A stretch of DNA of 9,155 bases from Rhodobacterales bacterium CG2_30_65_12 (GTDB taxonomy: Bacteria > Pseudomonadota > Alphaproteobacteria > Rhodobacterales > Rhodobacteraceae), in contig MNZL01000147.1 of NCBI GenBank assembly GCA_001873585.1, forward strand, positions 1 through 9,155, read 5' to 3'. The stretch's first letter is position 1. The number at the start of each line of letters is the position of its first letter. This document shows positions 6,090 to 9,155 of the stretch, one piece after another. The translations under genes and the position numbers were made by a program. The notes below the pieces were generated by a model. That model saw nothing but the letters and a program-made list of their open reading frames with translations, was not told the DNA's origin and searched no databases.

Positions 6090-6779
6090 ATGGACATAGC
6101 TTTTGCCAATACCCCCCAGGCAACGTCGGCCCCGAACCTCGCGGCCGCAACCGCCGCCGAACGCGACGCCAGCTCGGCCGGCCCGATGGTGTCGTCGGAT
6201 TTCGAGACGTTCCTGAAGATGCTGACGGTGCAGATGGAAAACCAGGATCCGCTGAATCCGATTGAAAGCAGCGATTTCGCGGTGCAGCTTGCCACCTTCT
6301 CCGGCGTCGAGCAGCAGGTGAAAACCAATGATCTGCTCGACGCGATGAGCGCCCAGCTTGGCGCCATGAGCATATCGGACCTTGCCGGTTGGGTGGGCAT
6401 GGAGGCGCGCGCGGCCACCCCCGCCTGGTTTTCCAACAGCCCGCTCACCTTGCAACCAGATCCCGCCAGTGGTGCCGAGCACACATTTGTCGTGGTTCGC
6501 GATTCGGCGGGAAATATGGTTGATCGGGTGGAAATCCCGGTGTCCGACAAGCCGCTGCAATGGGCCGGGGTTGATGCCAGTGGCAATCCGATTCCGCCGG
6601 GGCTTTACACCTTCCATTTGCAAAGCTTCTCACAAGACAAGATCATCGGCGATGAGCAGATGGCGGTCTATTCCGAGGTGGTCGAGGCGCGCGTGGAAAA
6701 CGGCCAGACGATGCTCGTGCTTGCGGGCGGCGGCGAGGTGCTCGCCGCCGACATCGACGCGCTACGCAGCCCGAAATAG
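6090..6779 (+). CDS. flgD: FlgD, hook-cap (hook assembly) protein
   Basis: FlgD is exported and forms the cap under which hook subunits (FlgE) assemble; it is left out of the finished hook. The 229 residues match the family. The conserved N-terminal export and assembly block is at 41-83: FLKMLTVQMENQDPLNPIES, then FAVQLATFSGVEQQ and KTNDLL. The C-terminal part, about 105-225, looks like the FlgD Ig/tudor region, with DSAGNMVDRVEIPV, GNPIPPGLYTFHL and a late VLAGGGEVLAADID. The ATG has AGGA seven bases upstream, 13 bases after the fliK stop. It is the last flagellar gene on this side: no flgE follows, and the next gene is an unrelated phosphotransferase after a 189-base gap. Confidence 0.96.
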   Translation: MDIAFANTPQATSAPNLAAATAAERDASSAGPMVSSDFETFLKMLTVQMENQDPLNPIESSDFAVQLATFSGVEQQVKTNDLLDAMSAQLGAMSISDLAGWVGMEARAATPAWFSNSPLTLQPDPASGAEHTFVVVRDSAGNMVDRVEIPVSDKPLQWAGVDASGNPIPPGLYTFHLQSFSQDKIIGDEQMAVYSEVVEARVENGQTMLVLAGGGEVLAADIDALRSPK

Positions 6780-6906
6780 CCGCTTCCGCCCCAAGAGCAG
6801 GCGGCTTGCCGTCCTGTAACCGACCGCCTAAAGCCATTGGCCAACGGTTTGGCGACCGATGAAGTGCGCGAGCTTGCGGCGTTGGCCCAGCCCACAGGGG
6901 CGGCGA

Positions 6907-6934
6907 TTGGCCTCGGGCCTGGCCAAAGGATAAT
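6907..6934 (+). promoter_or_regulatory. Candidate sigma-70 promoter for the phosphotransferase gene
   Basis: In the 189-base gap after flgD, TTGGCC (6907-6912) and GATAAT (6929-6934) are spaced by 16 bases, matching four and five of six consensus positions. This would place the RNA start near 6941, about 28 bases before the GTG at 6969. The -35 box lies inside a small inverted repeat (TTGGCC 6907-6912, GGCCAA 6921-6926). The rest of the gap holds only GC-rich inverted repeats without a T run (AGGCGG 6799-6804 with CCGCCT 6824-6829), so there is no convincing terminator for flgD. Confidence 0.4.
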
Positions 6935-6968
6935 CCGCGTCGACCAGCGAGAGTGAAACGAGGGCAAG

Positions 6969-7895
6969 GTGCACGGCGAAACCGATCAAGGCCAAGGTTG
7001 CCGGGTGCCGGGCAAGCCGCCCGCCGCCCTCATCGCCTATTGGAAAGCGGAGTTGCCGGGCCTGTTTCCTCCCGGTGCGTCCTGGCAGGCGCTCACCGGC
7101 GGGCGAACCAATGCGCTCTGGCGGGTATCCGGTGGGGAGCGAGCGCTGGTGGTGAAGCTCTACCGCGCGGCGGCGGAAACGCCCCTGTTTGCCAACGATC
7201 CCGATGCCGAAAAGGCGAGCCTCGCAGCGCTGGCCGGCACCGGTCTCGCCCCAGATCTCGTTGCCGCCGCAATCAGCCCGGCGGGGCGCAGCCTGGTCTA
7301 TCGCCACGTCGACGGGCACCCCTGGACGGTAGAAGACGATCCCGAGCCTGTTGCCACCGCACTTGCCCGTCTGCACGCGCAGCCCGCGCCCGCGGCCCTT
7401 CCCCGGTTGCCGCTTGGCCCGGCCCGGCTGCGCGCGAAGGCCTGCGACATTGCTGAATCGCTCGGCGCGGAAGGGGGCCGGCTCGCCGCGCTGATGCCCG
7501 GATCCGACCCGGCCTCACCACCGGCGCAGCGCGCCTTTCTCCACGGCGACGCGACGGCCGCGAATACGCTCGCCACCTCGTCCGGCCCGGTTTTCATTGA
7601 TTGGCAATGCCCGGCATGTGGCGATCCGGCTGACGATCTCGCGCTGTTTCTCTCGCCGGCGATGCAGATCGTTTCGGGCAACCCGGCGCTTACCCCGGCG
7701 CAGGTGGCGCAATTTCTCGCCAGCTATGCCGAGACGGCTCAGGATGGGGGCGAAACCGTCGCTCGATACCGGGCGTTCGCGCCACTCTACCACGCTCGAA
7801 TGGCAGCCTATGCGCTCTGGCGCGCGGCCCGGGGCGATGCAGCCTATCGCCCGGCCGCCGCCGCCGAGATCGCCCGGCTCACAGAAGCAGGATGA
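6969..7895 (+). CDS. APH/choline-kinase-like phosphotransferase
   Basis: This is a cytoplasmic kinase of the aminoglycoside phosphotransferase/choline kinase superfamily; I cannot read the substrate from the sequence. It has 308 residues with the fold's landmarks in order: nucleotide loop GGRTNALWRV (44-53), ATP lysine K63 in VVKLY, likely partner glutamate E81, hinge region YRHVDGHPW (111-119), catalytic loop HGDATAAN (192-199, D194, N199), metal-binding D211 in FIDWQ, and GDPADDLA (218-225). The motif style is nearer to choline/thiamine-kinase-like proteins than to antibiotic-resistance enzymes. The start is GTG 6969 with GAGGG just upstream; GTG 7005 is an alternative, since the first 12 residues look unconserved. 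It has its own candidate promoter and is not part of the flagellar operon. Its last 17 bases overlap the 3' end of ubiB on the other strand. Confidence 0.82.
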   Translation: MHGETDQGQGCRVPGKPPAALIAYWKAELPGLFPPGASWQALTGGRTNALWRVSGGERALVVKLYRAAAETPLFANDPDAEKASLAALAGTGLAPDLVAAAISPAGRSLVYRHVDGHPWTVEDDPEPVATALARLHAQPAPAALPRLPLGPARLRAKACDIAESLGAEGGRLAALMPGSDPASPPAQRAFLHGDATAANTLATSSGPVFIDWQCPACGDPADDLALFLSPAMQIVSGNPALTPAQVAQFLASYAETAQDGGETVARYRAFAPLYHARMAAYALWRAARGDAAYRPAAAAEIARLTEAG

Positions 7896-9155
7896 GGCCG
7901 ACAATGCCCACAGCGGTGAGCCCGCCGAGCGAAAAATAACCAATCGCCCGGAGCGGGCGGTGGTGCGAGGTTTGCGGCAGCACCCGGCTTTGGCGGATCA
8001 GCGCCGCCTGGGCCACCTGCGGCAGACGCGGCCCAAAACGCGTGAGAATGCGCGCGGCATGGGTGAGATCGCGCAGCATCGCCTTGGGCCCCATCGCCGT
8101 CAGGATGTAGTCTTCGACAATGGGCTTGGCGACCTCCCAGATGTTGATCTGCGGGTTGAGCGAGCGCGAGACGCCCTCGACCACCACCATCGTGCGTTGC
8201 AGCAGGATCAGCTCGGTGCGGGTCTGCATGCCAAACCGTTCGGTGACCTCGAACAGGTAGTGCAAGAGCCGACCCATTGAGATCTGCGTGGCGTCCTGGC
8301 CGAAGATCGGCTCGCCCACCGCGCGCAGCGCCTTGGCAAATTCTTCCACGTCCTGATCGGCGGGCACATAACCGGCCTCGAAATGCACCTCCGCCACGCG
8401 CCGGTAATCGCGTTTGATGAAGCCATAGAGAATCTCGGCATAAACCCGGCGGGTATATTCGTCGATCCGGCCCATGATACCAAAGTCGAGCGCGATGATA
8501 TCGCCATTTGCGGCGATCTTCAGGTTGCCCTGGTGCATGTCGCCATGAAACAGCCCGTCGCGCAGGGCGTGGCTGAGGAACAGATGCAGCACCCGGTTGC
8601 CGATCGCCTCCATGTCATGCCCGGCGGCGCGGATCTTTTCCACTTCGTTGGCCGGAATGCCCTCGCCCCAATCGAGCGTCATCACGCGCCTGGACGAGAG
8701 CGACCACTTGATCGCCGGCACCACGAAGCCCGCGTCATCGGCGGTGTTCTCGCCAAACTCGGAAGCCGAGGCGCATTCGAGCCTGAGGTCGAGCTCGCCC
8801 AGAACCACGCTTTCAAAATGCGCCACCACGTCGGAGGGGCGCAGCCGGCGTGATTGGGGCAGCAAGAATTCGAGCACCCCGGCGGAGAAATGGAAGGCGT
8901 CAAGATCGGTGCGGAAGGCGCGCTCGATCTTCGGCCTCAGCACCTTCACCGCCACCTCGCGCCCGTCACTGGCCAGTCGCGCGCGGTGCACCTGGGCGAT
9001 CGAGGCGGCCGCCACCGGCTCGGAAAACTCCGAAAATGCTTCGTCGACCTTCACCCCCAGCTCTTCCTCGATGGTGGCGCGGGCAATCGCGGTGGGAAAG
9101 GGGGGCAGCTTGTCCTGCAGATCCATGAGCTGCAGCGCCAACTCGTCACCCACCA
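7879..9155 (-). CDS. ubiB: UbiB, ubiquinone biosynthesis accessory kinase-like protein (N-terminus cut off)
   Basis: UbiB is an ADCK/Coq8-type atypical kinase-like ATPase needed for aerobic ubiquinone biosynthesis, anchored at the inner membrane. The window contains 424 C-terminal residues of a protein usually about 500-550 long. The frame is open at the right edge, and the leading residues GDELALQLMDLQDKLPPFP normally follow the family's KxGQ motif, which must lie just outside. Visible landmarks, counted from the edge: the A-rich loop AAASIAQVHRA (48-58), K70 in VAVKVLRP, ELDLRLE (110-116), the catalytic-type segment HGDMHQGN (193-200), the metal-binding DFG (213-215), and a C-terminal membrane segment around YFSLGGLTAVGIVGLILLL, as UbiB requires. 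The stop lies inside the end of the convergent phosphotransferase gene. In many Alphaproteobacteria ubiE precedes ubiB, so it may lie to the right. Confidence 0.95.
   Translation of the reverse strand, partial: VGDELALQLMDLQDKLPPFPTAIARATIEEELGVKVDEAFSEFSEPVAAASIAQVHRARLASDGREVAVKVLRPKIERAFRTDLDAFHFSAGVLEFLLPQSRRLRPSDVVAHFESVVLGELDLRLECASASEFGENTADDAGFVVPAIKWSLSSRRVMTLDWGEGIPANEVEKIRAAGHDMEAIGNRVLHLFLSHALRDGLFHGDMHQGNLKIAANGDIIALDFGIMGRIDEYTRRVYAEILYGFIKRDYRRVAEVHFEAGYVPADQDVEEFAKALRAVGEPIFGQDATQISMGRLLHYLFEVTERFGMQTRTELILLQRTMVVVEGVSRSLNPQINIWEVAKPIVEDYILTAMGPKAMLRDLTHAARILTRFGPRLPQVAQAALIRQSRVLPQTSHHRPLRAIGYFSLGGLTAVGIVGLILLL

Noticed and set aside
5387..6586. 399-codon minus-strand open frame
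   Set aside because: It runs antisense through the conserved FliK C-terminal domain and most of FlgD. The product has no recognisable motifs, so it is a shadow of the plus-strand genes.

Overview
The window is a high-GC stretch of an alphaproteobacterial chromosome, most likely Rhodobacterales (Rhodobacteraceae-like). Three things point there: the pairing of FlaF and FlbT behind a flagellin gene, a DUF1217 protein next to them, and the sequence style of FlaF and FlbT. No mobile element, CRISPR array, tRNA or rRNA is visible. The content is mostly a well-known kind of locus, the late part of a flagellar gene cluster. I did not find a convincing new system. The points of interest are regulatory details and one uncharacterised partner protein.

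Layout: 1-308 has no gene I can support. From 309 to 4346 all genes are on the minus strand and fall into two blocks. The rightmost block, transcribed leftward from about 4346, holds the rod-binding protein FlgJ (N-terminal type only) and a FlgN-like chaperone, overlapping by 11 bases. After a 226-base gap comes flagellin (504 aa), which ends in a strong intrinsic terminator. FlaF, FlbT and the DUF1217 protein follow, tightly packed. From 4460 to 6779, diverging from flgJ, are the hook-length control protein FliK and the hook-cap protein FlgD on the plus strand. At 6969-7895 lies an APH/choline-kinase-type phosphotransferase on the plus strand. It runs head-on into the 3' end of ubiB (7879 to the right edge, minus strand, N-terminus cut off by the window). 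So the flagellar cluster ends at flgD and housekeeping metabolism (ubiquinone biosynthesis) begins.

How the genes work together: FlgD caps the growing hook and FliK sets its length and triggers the export switch. The FlgJ rod-binding protein helps assemble the rod, and the FlgN-like protein would chaperone hook-filament junction proteins. Flagellin forms the filament, and FlaF and FlbT control flagellin production after transcription in Alphaproteobacteria. The flagellin leader contains a small hairpin that is a plausible place for such control. The terminator between flagellin and flaF leaves almost no room for a separate promoter, so flaF-flbT-DUF1217 is probably expressed by read-through of the flagellin terminator.
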